Assembly (NCBI RefSeq): GCF_900104085.1
Contig: NZ_FNLD01000003.1
Location: 245,001 to 309,000 of the forward strand
DNA from: Pseudoxanthomonas sp. CF125
GTDB taxonomy: Bacteria; Pseudomonadota; Gammaproteobacteria; Xanthomonadales; Xanthomonadaceae
Reading direction: 5' to 3'
Length of the DNA stretch: 64,000 nucleotides
Part shown: positions 1 to 7,713 of the stretch, piece by piece
Numbering within the stretch: the stretch's first letter is position 1
How the letters are laid out: each line of letters opens with the position of its first letter
Translations under genes and position numbers: made by a program
The notes under the pieces: generated by a model
Seen by the model: the letters and a program-made list of their open reading frames with translations, nothing else
Told to the model about the DNA's origin: nothing
The model's database searches: none

Positions 1-538
1 TCAACGCCACCGAGTCGTAGCCCTGGACCAGCGGATAGAGGAATTCATGGATGGCGATGGACTGCTGGGCGGCATAGCGCTTGGCGAAGTCGTCGCGCTC
101 CAACATGCGCGCCACGGTGTGCTGGCCCGCCAGCTTGATCAGATCGGCGGCCGACATCTGCCCGAACCATTCGGAATTGAAGCGCAGCTCGGTCTTTTCC
201 CGGTCCAGCACCTTGAACACCTGATCTGCGTAGGTGCGGGCGTTGGCCTCGACGTCTTCGCGGGTCAGCGGCTTGCGGGTGACGTTCTTGCCGCTGGGGT
301 CGCCGATCATGCCGGTGAAGTCGCCAATCAGGAAAATCGCCTGGTGACCCAGGTCCTGGAACTGGCGCATCTTGTTCAGCAGCACGGTGTGGCCGATGTG
401 CAGATCCGGGGCGGTGGGGTCGAACCCGGCTTTGATGCGCAAGGGCCGGCCCAGCTTGAGTCTGGCTTCCAGTTCCTCGCGCTTGAGGATTTCGTCGGCG
501 CCGCGGCCGATCAGTTCGAGTGCTGCTGCATGTGGCAA
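1..538 (-). CDS. tyrS: Tyrosyl-tRNA synthetase, C-terminus cut by window edge
   Basis: This enzyme charges tRNA-Tyr with tyrosine in the cytoplasm. About 179 N-terminal residues are present and the rest lies beyond the left edge. The reverse-strand translation carries the class I signature [13 protein letters not shown] (HIGH at residues about 47-50), followed by [12 protein letters not shown] and [13 protein letters not shown], all typical of the bacterial TyrS Rossmann domain. I chose a TTG start at 538-536, because no in-frame ATG lies just upstream and GGAAG sits 7 bases ahead. This gives an N-terminus [16 protein letters not shown], like other xanthomonad TyrS proteins. It is divergent from the M23 peptidase gene, a pairing also seen in pseudomonads. 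The identity is secure; the start is less so. Confidence 0.95.
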   Translation of the reverse strand, partial: MPHAAALELIGRGADEILKREELEARLKLGRPLRIKAGFDPTAPDLHIGHTVLLNKMRQFQDLGHQAIFLIGDFTGMIGDPSGKNVTRKPLTREDVEANARTYADQVFKVLDREKTELRFNSEWFGQMSAADLIKLAGQHTVARMLERDDFAKRYAAQQSIAIHEFLYPLVQGYDSVAL

Positions 539-650
539 GAGAGGGCTTCCGATTAATGAACAGGCGCGAGGGCCTGCTGACAAAGGTGAATCTAAAGTTA
601 AACCAAAGTTAATCGTGACGCCAGTCAAAAAAGTCAATTGACTCAAGGGT

Positions 651-679
651 TTGACGCAGACAATTCGCGTGATTATGGT
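651..679 (+). promoter_or_regulatory. Predicted sigma-70 promoter for the M23 peptidase gene
   Basis: A TTGACG -35 box (651-656) is separated by exactly 17 bases from a TATGGT -10 box (674-679). This places a start site near 686, about 38 bases before the ATG at 724. The surrounding 590-680 stretch is the most AT-rich in this part of the window. The opposite strand also holds TTGACT copies (637-632 and 628-623) that could serve tyrS, but their -10 partners are poor. Confidence 0.5.
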
Positions 680-723
680 ACCCCGATTGGACTCGCCGTC
701 TTGGGTCCGGGGGAAGTCGATAG

Positions 724-2175
724 ATGCACACTCACGGTGACGGCCCCGGCCGCAATCAGCGTTTCAAAGAACGCTTGGAAATACTTCGCGACTCGGCTTT
801 GCATCATCAAGTGAGAGAGCACCTTTCGGCAAGGCGCTGGACGCGGCGGCAGTGGATCCACGCCAGCCTGTTCACCGCTATCGGCGTCATGGTCGCCACC
901 ATCGTGCCGGGCTTCTCCACTGTCGTGCAGACTCCGGCGGCCGCTCCGCATGCGGTGCTTGCGCTGGACCTGCCCGAGCTCTCCAAGGAGCGGCAGGAAG
1001 GCACCGCCGGCGACAGCTGGCAGATCGTCAAGGTCAGGCCGGGGCAGACCCTGGGTTCGCTGTTCAAGGAACTGGGCATTCCCCGCGAGACCATGCAGCG
1101 CATTCTCAAGAACGCCGACGCCAAAGCCACGCTGACCAAACTCAAGCCCGGCACGGAGCTGGCTTTCGACCTTCCCGTCAGCGGCAGCCTGCGCACGCTG
1201 CGCTACGACCGCGACGCCGACCATCGCGTCGAGCTGTCGCTGGCCGGCGATACCCTGAAGGAAAAAGTGGTGGCGCGCGAAAGCACCACCCGCACTGTCG
1301 TGCTCAGCGGCAAAGTGGGGCGCTCGCTCAACCGTTCGGCGCGCAAGGCCGGGCTGACTTCGGCCAATATCAACTCGCTGACCGACGAGATCTTCAAGTA
1401 CGACATCGACTTCGATTCGGACCTGGACGCAGACGACCGCTTCAGCGTGGTGGTCGACCAGACTTGGCGCGAAGGCGAACTCATCAGCACCAGTCCGGTG
1501 CTTGCCGCCACCTTCACCGTCGACGGCAAGCTGCATTCGGGCTTCCGCTTTTCGCGTCCGAACAGCAAGCCCGAGTACTTCACCGCGCAGGGCCGGCCGC
1601 TGAAGAAGACCTTCATCCGCATGCCGATTCCCTACGCGCGCCTCAGCTCCAAGTTCGGCGCGCGCAAACATCCGGTGCTGGGCACCATGCGCATGCACAA
1701 GGGCGTGGATTACGCCGCCTCCACCGGTACGCCGATCATGGCCGCGGGCGATTCGCGGGTGGAATTCATCGGCTGGCAGCGCGGCTACGGCAACGTGGTG
1801 ATTCTCAACCACGGCCGCGGCTACACCACCCTTTACGGACACATGTCGCGTACCGCCAAGCTGCGCAGGGGCCAGTCGGTTCCGCAAGGCACGGTGATCG
1901 GCTACGTGGGCTCCACCGGCCTGGCCACCGGCCCGCACCTGCATTACGAATTCCGCGTCAACGGCGTGCACCGCAATCCGCTGTCCATCACCATGCCGCC
2001 GCCGGAACCGCTGGCGGGCGCGCAACTGGCTGCATACCGCACCTACACGGCCAACGCGCTGGCCCGCATCCGCACGGTGGAAAACATCATCTACGCCGAT
2101 GTGGAGCCGACACCGGCCGCGGCCAAACCGGTGATGGTCGCAGCGAAGCCGAAAGCCACTGCGAAGAAAGGCTGA
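724..2175 (+). CDS. M23 family murein DD-endopeptidase (OapA/LysM-like N-terminus)
   Basis: This is a probable zinc peptidoglycan hydrolase that cuts peptide cross-links in the periplasm to allow wall growth. The 483-residue protein has a basic cytoplasmic N-terminus, one membrane anchor (about residues 44-66) and an OapA/LysM-like module around 95-140. A C-terminal LytM domain carries the zinc ligands H325xxxD329 (in HKGVDYA) and H405xH407 (in GPHLHYEF). The set is complete, so an active enzyme is expected rather than a degenerate LytM activator. The arrangement tyrS / M23 peptidase / anmK is conserved in gammaproteobacteria and suggests coupling of wall hydrolysis and recycling. The last ~25 residues are Ala/Lys/Pro-rich and probably disordered. 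Confidence 0.92.
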   Translation: MHTHGDGPGRNQRFKERLEILRDSALHHQVREHLSARRWTRRQWIHASLFTAIGVMVATIVPGFSTVVQTPAAAPHAVLALDLPELSKERQEGTAGDSWQIVKVRPGQTLGSLFKELGIPRETMQRILKNADAKATLTKLKPGTELAFDLPVSGSLRTLRYDRDADHRVELSLAGDTLKEKVVARESTTRTVVLSGKVGRSLNRSARKAGLTSANINSLTDEIFKYDIDFDSDLDADDRFSVVVDQTWREGELISTSPVLAATFTVDGKLHSGFRFSRPNSKPEYFTAQGRPLKKTFIRMPIPYARLSSKFGARKHPVLGTMRMHKGVDYAASTGTPIMAAGDSRVEFIGWQRGYGNVVILNHGRGYTTLYGHMSRTAKLRRGQSVPQGTVIGYVGSTGLATGPHLHYEFRVNGVHRNPLSITMPPPEPLAGAQLAAYRTYTANALARIRTVENIIYADVEPTPAAAKPVMVAAKPKATAKKG

Positions 2176-2251
2176 TGGGAATCTTGATTGGCGATTTCCG
2201 CCGATCATGATAATGCGGCAGTGCTCTCCAAACGACGCGTAAACCCGTAAC

Positions 2252-2355
2252 CGTTCGTGGTGAGCTTGTCGAACCACGCTGTTCGCGGGAATCAGGATCG
2301 CCTCGAATGGGATGCCCATGCCAAGAGCGTGGTTCGACAAGCTCACCACGAACGG
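2252..2355. repeat. R1 paired palindrome (REP-like), copy 1
   Basis: Two inverted arms of about 29 bases (left 2252-2280, containing TTCGTGGTGAGCTTGTCGAA; right 2326-2354, its reverse complement) enclose a ~45-base spacer. A second copy of the same element lies near 16250. It fills most of the gap between the M23 gene and anmK. The arms could form a long stem in RNA. Confidence 0.9.
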
Positions 2356-2440
2356 GAATCTAGACGGACTCACCATGAGCCAACCCCCTGGACCGGGAGT
2401 TCGTGCAAACTTGCGGAGTCTTCCTGGCCACTCTCACTCC

Positions 2441-3547
2441 ATGTCCTCACCCGATCTCTATCTGGGTCTCATTTCCGGCACCAGCGCCGATGGCATCGAT
2501 GCGGCGCTGGTCCGTTTCGAGCCGCACTGCGAACTGGTGTTCGGCCGTACCTATCCCTGGGACGAAACGCTGCGCGCGCGTCTGATCGCGCTGGGGCAAG
2601 GCGGCGAAGCGACTTCTCTGGACGAGCTGGGCGAGCTGGACACCACCTTGGCCCGCGCCTTCGCCGATGCGGCGACGCAGGCGATCGCCGATTCGGGAAC
2701 CGACCGGAACCAGGTGCGCGCGATCGGTTCGCACGGGCAGACGGTGCGCCACCGGCCCGAGTCGTCCGCGGCCTTCACCTGGCAGATGGGCGACGGCAAT
2801 GTCATCGCCGAACGCAGCGGCATTACCACCGTCGCCGATTTCCGCCGTCGCGATGTGGCGGCCGGCGGCCACGGCGCGCCGCTGATGCCTGCCTTTCACG
2901 CGGCGATGCTGCGCTCGCCGGACGAAGATCGGGCGGTGCTGAATCTGGGCGGCATCGCCAATTTCACCCTGCTGCCGCGCGCCGGCGAAGTCCGCGGCTT
3001 CGATACGGGCCCGGCCAACGCGCTGATGGATGCCTGGTACGAGCGCCATACCGGCCAGGCCTTCGATGCCGGCGGCGCATTCGCCGCCAGCGGCACGGTC
3101 GATACGGGCTTGCTGACACAGTTGCTGGAAGATCCCTGGTTCGCGCTGCCGCCGCCGAAGAGCACGGGGCGGGAACAGTTCCACCTTCGCTGGGTCGAAT
3201 CGCAGTTGGGTGCCGTGACGGTATCGCCCGCGAATGTGCAGGCGACCTTGCTTGAGCTGAGCGCGATCACCATAGCGGACGCATTGCGCGCCACCCAACC
3301 CGGCACGGCACGCGTGCTGGGGTGCGGCGGCGGTGTGCGCAACGCGGCGCTGATGGCGCGGATCTCGGCGAATCTACCCGGTGTGGTGGTGGAGTCCACT
3401 GCGGCGCATGGGCTGGACCCAGACTACGTGGAAGCGATGGGCTTCGCCTGGCTGGCGCGGGAAACGCTGGCCGGACGGCCGGGCAATCTGCCCAGCGTCA
3501 CCGGAGCGAAAGGCCCCCGGATACTGGGAACGGTCTATCCAGCCTGA
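2441..3547 (+). CDS. anmK: Anhydro-N-acetylmuramic acid kinase
   Basis: AnmK phosphorylates and opens 1,6-anhydro-MurNAc from recycled murein to give MurNAc-6-phosphate in the cytoplasm. The 368-residue product has the family's N-terminal ATP-binding loop [15 protein letters not shown], the motif [18 protein letters not shown] and NLGGIANFT. It covers the whole kinase fold. The frame is open upstream to 2312, but that extension is translated R1 repeat, so I start at the ATG at 2441. With ampG nearby (3902-5299) this makes two genes of the peptidoglycan recycling route. The gene follows the M23 peptidase in the same direction but is separated from it by the R1 repeat. Confidence 0.95.
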   Translation: MSSPDLYLGLISGTSADGIDAALVRFEPHCELVFGRTYPWDETLRARLIALGQGGEATSLDELGELDTTLARAFADAATQAIADSGTDRNQVRAIGSHGQTVRHRPESSAAFTWQMGDGNVIAERSGITTVADFRRRDVAAGGHGAPLMPAFHAAMLRSPDEDRAVLNLGGIANFTLLPRAGEVRGFDTGPANALMDAWYERHTGQAFDAGGAFAASGTVDTGLLTQLLEDPWFALPPPKSTGREQFHLRWVESQLGAVTVSPANVQATLLELSAITIADALRATQPGTARVLGCGGGVRNAALMARISANLPGVVVESTAAHGLDPDYVEAMGFAWLARETLAGRPGNLPSVTGAKGPRILGTVYPA

Positions 3548-3548
3548 C

Positions 3549-3678
3549 GTAGGTCGGGGCTACGCCCCCGACGCACGCGAACCCGGAAAGAATTCGCGAA
3601 TCTGATGGCACGGATTCCCGGACACATTATGTCGGCCACGCAGAGCCTGCCCCGTACTTGATACGGGAGCCGACCTAC
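3549..3678. repeat. R2 paired palindrome between anmK and the RHH-like gene
   Basis: A GTAGGTCGGGGCTACG-type arm (3549-3572) begins one base after the anmK stop. A related arm in inverted orientation ends at 3678. On the reverse strand the last base of the small gene's TAG stop (3680-3678) is the first base of that arm's GTAGGTCGG. Confidence 0.75.
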
Positions 3679-3905
3679 TAGAATCCGTGTCCCTGCGGTA
3701 CGTCTTTTAAAGCGGTGATGGCGGCCGACAGCACGTCCACTTCACGGTCGTTGAAGCCGCTGCGCACTTCGGCCTCGGTGGCGAACAGGCCCTGTTCCAG
3801 CAGGTGGAACAAGGTGTCGTGCATGTTCCAGCCGCGCGCCTCGGCCACGCGGCGGATGCGGTCGGCCAGAACCGGGTCTATGTCCTTCATCACGATGTCG
3901 GTCAT
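3678..3905 (-). CDS. Small ribbon-helix-helix-like protein (orphan antitoxin-like)
   Basis: This is a 75-residue protein of unknown function. Residues about 2-40 (IVMKDIDPVLADRIRRVAEA then GWNMHDTLFHLLEQGL) resemble the short beta strand plus two helices of FitA/Arc-like RHH DNA-binding proteins. No toxin gene is adjacent. Its ATG (3905-3903) overlaps the TGA of the ampG gene (3904-3902), so translation is probably coupled. It is the last gene of an xth-ampG-RHH operon. The RHH assignment rests on pattern only and could be wrong; the tight overlap and normal codon use support a real gene. Confidence 0.7.
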   Translation of the reverse strand: MTDIVMKDIDPVLADRIRRVAEARGWNMHDTLFHLLEQGLFATEAEVRSGFNDREVDVLSAAITALKDVPQGHGF

Positions 3906-5299
3906 GTCGCTCTTTGGGACCCCGTCCCGCCATCCTCCGGCCCATATTTACGCGTGACCAGACGAATGCACAACAGCAGGGCCGGAATGCCTATCACGGC
4001 CGTCCCCACAAAAAACAAGGAATAAGCCTGCAGCAAGGTGCGTCCCGTCTCGAGATGCTCCACCGCCACGCCCGAGAATCCCTTGAATACCTTGCCAAGC
4101 AACGCATAGAACGAGCTCAACAACGCGTATTGGGTTGCGGTATAGCCCACGCTGGTCAGGCTGGACATGTAGCCCACCAGTGCCACACCAGCGAATCCGT
4201 TGCAGAAGTTATCGATAACCATCGCAGCAGTGAATACGCCGGCGTCGGCGCCGTGCAGGGCGAGGTAGGCGAAAGCCAGATTGGAGCCTGGACCAAGCAC
4301 TGCGCCAGCCAGCAGCGTGGGAACGAAGCCGAAGCGCACCGCGCACAGTCCCGCCACCGCGATGCCGACGATGGTCGCGATCAATCCGACCGAGCCGCGC
4401 ACCGCACCGACGGTTTCCTTGGCGATGCCGAGGTCGGCGTAGAACGGATTAGCCATCGGCCCCATCACGAAGTCGGGCAGGCGATACAGGCTGATCGTCA
4501 GCAGCATCAGCAGCGCCCAGCTGCCGTGCTGGCGGAAGAACGCCAGGAACGGCCCGATCACCGCATCGAACAAACCCTGCGGAGTGAACAGCGCCGGATG
4601 CGGCGTTGTCGCCGCCATCACCGTCGCCACCGGTTCGCGCGCCAACAGCGTGGCGACGACGCCAACGCCCAGCAGCAGCGCCATCACTTGATACGAGAGC
4701 GACCACCCTATGCTGGCGGCGAAGATAAGAATCAGCGAATCGGTGACCAGCAGCGCACCGCGATAGCCCAGCGTCGAGGTCGAAGTCAGCAGGCCCTGCT
4801 GCTCATTGCTATCGGCGCTTTCGATGCGCCAAGCGTCGATCACGATGTCCTGTGTGGATGAAGAGAACGCCACAATCAGCGCCAAAATTCCGAACACCAC
4901 CAACTGGTCGAGCGCAAAGCCGGCGAGCATGAGCTGCCCTTCGACCGGTTGCACCAGGGCCATGCCGATCAAACCGGCGGCGGCGACAAGTTGCGAAAGC
5001 AGCATCCAGCCGCGGCGGCGCCCCAGCCAGCGGCCCAGTAGCGGCGCATCGAGCTTGTCGACCAGCGGCGCCCACAGGAATTTCAGCGAGTAAGCCAGAC
5101 CCACCCACGACAGGAAACCGATGGTGGACAGCTCAATACCGTTCTCCCGCATCCAGAAGCCCAGCGTGTTGCCTACCAGGTAGATCGGGATGCCCGAGCT
5201 GAAGCCCAGTAACAACATCACCAGCACTTTGGGCTGGCGCAGGTTGATCAGGACTTGCCGCCAGCCCGGATGCTTGGGTTTCGTAGTGACTTCGCTCAC
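3902..5299 (-). CDS. ampG: AmpG-type muropeptide permease (MFS)
   Basis: This 465-residue major facilitator protein has about 12 hydrophobic segments. The N-terminus reads PKVLVMLLLGFSSGIPIYLV then GFWMRENGIEL and SLKFLWAPLVDKLD, which are hallmarks of AmpG. AmpG imports GlcNAc-anhydroMurNAc-peptides across the inner membrane. I chose a GTG start at 5299, because it overlaps the xth stop as GTGA and gives the N-terminus MSEVTTKPKHPGW, the right length for the family. The frame stays open further upstream, but only as a shadow of xth. Together with anmK it completes the uptake and sugar-processing steps of murein recycling. It is co-transcribed with xth and the small RHH-like gene. Confidence 0.9.
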   Translation of the reverse strand: MSEVTTKPKHPGWRQVLINLRQPKVLVMLLLGFSSGIPIYLVGNTLGFWMRENGIELSTIGFLSWVGLAYSLKFLWAPLVDKLDAPLLGRWLGRRRGWMLLSQLVAAAGLIGMALVQPVEGQLMLAGFALDQLVVFGILALIVAFSSSTQDIVIDAWRIESADSNEQQGLLTSTSTLGYRGALLVTDSLILIFAASIGWSLSYQVMALLLGVGVVATLLAREPVATVMAATTPHPALFTPQGLFDAVIGPFLAFFRQHGSWALLMLLTISLYRLPDFVMGPMANPFYADLGIAKETVGAVRGSVGLIATIVGIAVAGLCAVRFGFVPTLLAGAVLGPGSNLAFAYLALHGADAGVFTAAMVIDNFCNGFAGVALVGYMSSLTSVGYTATQYALLSSFYALLGKVFKGFSGVAVEHLETGRTLLQAYSLFFVGTAVIGIPALLLCIRLVTRKYGPEDGGTGSQRAT

Positions 5300-6099
5300 A
5301 GCGCGTAGTCCACAATAAACGGCGCATGATCGGAGAATCGCGTGGCGTTGTAGATCGAGCACGCCTTCAGCTTCTCGCGCAACGACGGCGTGACGATCTG
5401 GTAGTCGATGCGCCAACCCACATTGTTGGCGCGCGCAGCGCCGCGATTGCTCCACCAGGTGTAGTCCTGGCCTTCGGCATGCAGCGCGCGGTAGGCGTCG
5501 ACCCAGCCGCGGCTTCCGTCGGGGTTGCTGTCGATGCACAGGCCGTTGAGCCAGTCGCGCTCGGCCGGCAGGCAGCCGGAGTTCTTCTGGTTCGAGGTCC
5601 AGTTCTTGATGTCCAGCCGCGAGCGCACGATGTTCCAGTCGCCGCACAGCACGTAATCGCGCCCGCTGTTGCGCCACTCCTCCAGGATCGGCGCCAGCCA
5701 GTCCATGACCTTGAACTTGAAGCCCTGGCGCAGCTCGCCCGAAGAGCCCGACGGAATATAGAAAGACACCACGCTCAGATTGCCGAAGCGCGCCTCCAGG
5801 TAACGTCCTTCCTCGTCGAACTCCTCCCAGCCCAGCGCGGTGCGGATTTCATCCGGTTCGCGCTTGCTGTAGATCGCCACGCCGCTGTAGCCCTTCTTGG
5901 TGCTGGCGTCGCGGAACCAGGCCTTGTAGCCCTTGGGCAGGAATTCTTCGTTCAAGCCAGCGGGGCCGGCCAGCTGATGCTCCTGGGCCTTGGTCTCCTG
6001 TACGCACAACACATCGGCCTTCTGCGCCGCGAACCAATCGAAGAAACCCTTGCTGGCCGCCGAGCGCAACCCATTGGCGTTGAAACTGATGATTCTCAT
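5296..6099 (-). CDS. xth: Exodeoxyribonuclease III / AP endonuclease
   Basis: This 267-residue enzyme of the EEP superfamily removes 3'-blocked ends and cuts at abasic sites in base-excision repair. Visible motifs are SFNANGLRSAASKGFFDW, CVQETKAQ (catalytic Glu), CGDWNIVRSRLDIKNW and the C-terminal SDHAPFIVDYAL with the catalytic Asp-His. The start is the ATG at 6099. A longer frame to 6150 lacks similarity. It is the first gene of the operon with ampG and is divergent from pyrE. Confidence 0.96.
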   Translation of the reverse strand: MRIISFNANGLRSAASKGFFDWFAAQKADVLCVQETKAQEHQLAGPAGLNEEFLPKGYKAWFRDASTKKGYSGVAIYSKREPDEIRTALGWEEFDEEGRYLEARFGNLSVVSFYIPSGSSGELRQGFKFKVMDWLAPILEEWRNSGRDYVLCGDWNIVRSRLDIKNWTSNQKNSGCLPAERDWLNGLCIDSNPDGSRGWVDAYRALHAEGQDYTWWSNRGAARANNVGWRIDYQIVTPSLREKLKACSIYNATRFSDHAPFIVDYAL

Positions 6100-6226
6100 T
6101 AAAACGGTTGCCCGCAGATCAAAACCGGATTGTGCCCGAACTGCGCCCATCCGGTGGCCGGGCGCGGCAGCGATGGGCTAGGCTTGCAGGCATTCCACCG
6201 CAGAACACGCACATCAGAGCACGCAC

Positions 6227-6901
6227 ATGAGCGATCACAGAAGCCGCTTCCTGCAATTGGCCCTGCATTCCCAGGCCCTGCGCTTCGGCGAATTCACCCT
6301 GAAATCCGGACGTCTCAGCCCGTATTTCTTCAATGCGGGCCGTTTCGACAGCGGCGCCAAGCTGGCGGACCTGGCTGCCTGTTATGCCGACGCGGTGGAA
6401 GCGTCAGGCGTGCACTTCGACCTGCTGTTCGGCCCGGCCTACAAAGGCATTCCGCTGGCGACGGCGCTGGCCTGCGAATTCGCGCGCCGCGGCCGCGATC
6501 TGCCGGTGGCCTTCAATCGCAAGGAAGCCAAGGCCCACGGCGAGGGCGGCATGCTGATCGGCGCGCCGCTGGAAGACCGGCAGGTGCTGATCGTCGATGA
6601 CGTGATCACCGCCGGGACGGCGATCCGCGAAGCCCTGGCGATGATCCAGGCCGGCGGCGGCCGCGTGGCCGGAATAGTGGTAGCGCTGGACCGGCAGGAA
6701 GTGCTGGGCGAGATTGCCGAGGCCGGCGCGGCGCGGCGTTCGGCTGCACAATCGGTGGCGGCGGAAACGGGGGCGCCCGTGATTGCGGTCGCAAACCTGC
6801 ACGACCTGCTTGCTTTCGCCGGCGAAAGCGCTGAACTTGTATCCCACCGCGACCGCCTGCTCGCCTACCGTGCCAGCTATGGCAGCAGCGCGTCCGATTA
6901 A
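6227..6901 (+). CDS. pyrE: Orotate phosphoribosyltransferase
   Basis: PyrE makes orotidine 5'-monophosphate from orotate and PRPP in pyrimidine synthesis. The 224-residue protein has GEFTLKSGRLSPYFFNAG near the N-terminus. It has the PRPP-binding motif VLIVDDVITAGTAIRE at about 124-139. The conserved NRKEAKAHGEGG flexible loop precedes it. Divergent from xth; the gamma-proteobacterial pairing of pyrE with algC, dut and coaBC continues downstream. Confidence 0.97.
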   Translation: MSDHRSRFLQLALHSQALRFGEFTLKSGRLSPYFFNAGRFDSGAKLADLAACYADAVEASGVHFDLLFGPAYKGIPLATALACEFARRGRDLPVAFNRKEAKAHGEGGMLIGAPLEDRQVLIVDDVITAGTAIREALAMIQAGGGRVAGIVVALDRQEVLGEIAEAGAARRSAAQSVAAETGAPVIAVANLHDLLAFAGESAELVSHRDRLLAYRASYGSSASD

Positions 6902-6920
6902 GGCTTGGGGGCCTGCGACG

Positions 6921-7604
6921 ATGCCGAAACGCAAATTACTGCTGCTAGCCCTGTGCGCGGCGCTGGCGCCTTTGGCCATGGCACAAAAGGCCGAGGGTCC
7001 CGCCAAGAAACTCTATTGCTGGAACGAGAACGGCCAGCGCGTGTGCAGCGATGCGCTGCCGGCCGAGGCGGTCAACCGTGCGCGCGAAGAGATCAGCGCA
7101 CGCAGCGGGCTGCGCACGGGTGGCGTGGACCGCGCGATGACCGAGGAAGAACGCGCGCTGGCGGCCTCGGACGAACAGCAACGCCAGGTCGACCAGGCCG
7201 CCGCCGACACCCGCCGGCGCACCGAGCAGGCCCTGCTGTCGTCCTACCAGAGCGAGGAAGAACTGCGCCGCGTGTTCAACGAGCGCACCGGCATCGTCGA
7301 CAACAGCATTCGGACCGCACGCTACAACGTGACCAGCCTGCGCGAGGGTCTGGTCAGCCTGCTGCGGACCGCCAGCGACCAGGAACTGGCGGGCAAGCCG
7401 GTGGCGCCGAAGATCGCCGACAGCATCGGCAGCCGCCATCGCGAGCTTCAGCGGCAACGGCTGCTGCAGGCCAGCTTCGAGCGCCAACGCGTGGAACTGG
7501 ATACGGAAATCGCCGATATCCTGCGCCGTTACCGGGAATTGAAAGGCACCCAAGCCGTGGCTGCGGACCCAGCGGCGACTGTTGCCAGCGCTCCCGCAAA
7601 ATAG
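6921..7604 (+). CDS. DUF4124 domain secreted protein
   Basis: This 227-residue protein has a signal peptide (MPKRKLLLLALCAALAPLAMA, cleavage near residue 21). A DUF4124 module follows at about 28-60 (KKLYCWNENGQRVCSDALP), with the usual pair of Cys and a tryptophan. The rest is charged and helical, likely coiled coil, and contains no enzyme motif. The function is unknown; a periplasmic location is inferred. It starts 19 bases after pyrE and is probably in the same transcript. Confidence 0.85.
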   Translation: MPKRKLLLLALCAALAPLAMAQKAEGPAKKLYCWNENGQRVCSDALPAEAVNRAREEISARSGLRTGGVDRAMTEEERALAASDEQQRQVDQAAADTRRRTEQALLSSYQSEEELRRVFNERTGIVDNSIRTARYNVTSLREGLVSLLRTASDQELAGKPVAPKIADSIGSRHRELQRQRLLQASFERQRVELDTEIADILRRYRELKGTQAVAADPAATVASAPAK

Positions 7605-7615
7605 ACGTTGCAAGC

Positions 7616-7696
7616 GTGGGAGCGGCGTCCCGCCGCGAGCTTCTGACTTTGCTCGACTACCTGAGCTAAAAGCTCGCGGCGGGACGCCGCTCCCAC
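7616..7696. repeat. R3 paired palindrome (GTGGGAGCGGCGTCCC), copy 1
   Basis: Inverted arms of about 27 bases (7616-7642 and 7670-7696) enclose a 27-base loop. They fill the gap between the convergent DUF4124 and algC genes. The structure could act as a bidirectional transcription stop, but no U-run follows the stem. Other copies are at 58667 and 61130. Confidence 0.9.
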
Positions 7697-7713
7697 ATAA
7701 TTTCAACTAGCAA

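Noticed and set aside
2312..2440. N-terminal extension of anmK
   Set aside because: The added residues are a translation of the R1 repeat; the ATG at 2441 begins at the kinase domain.
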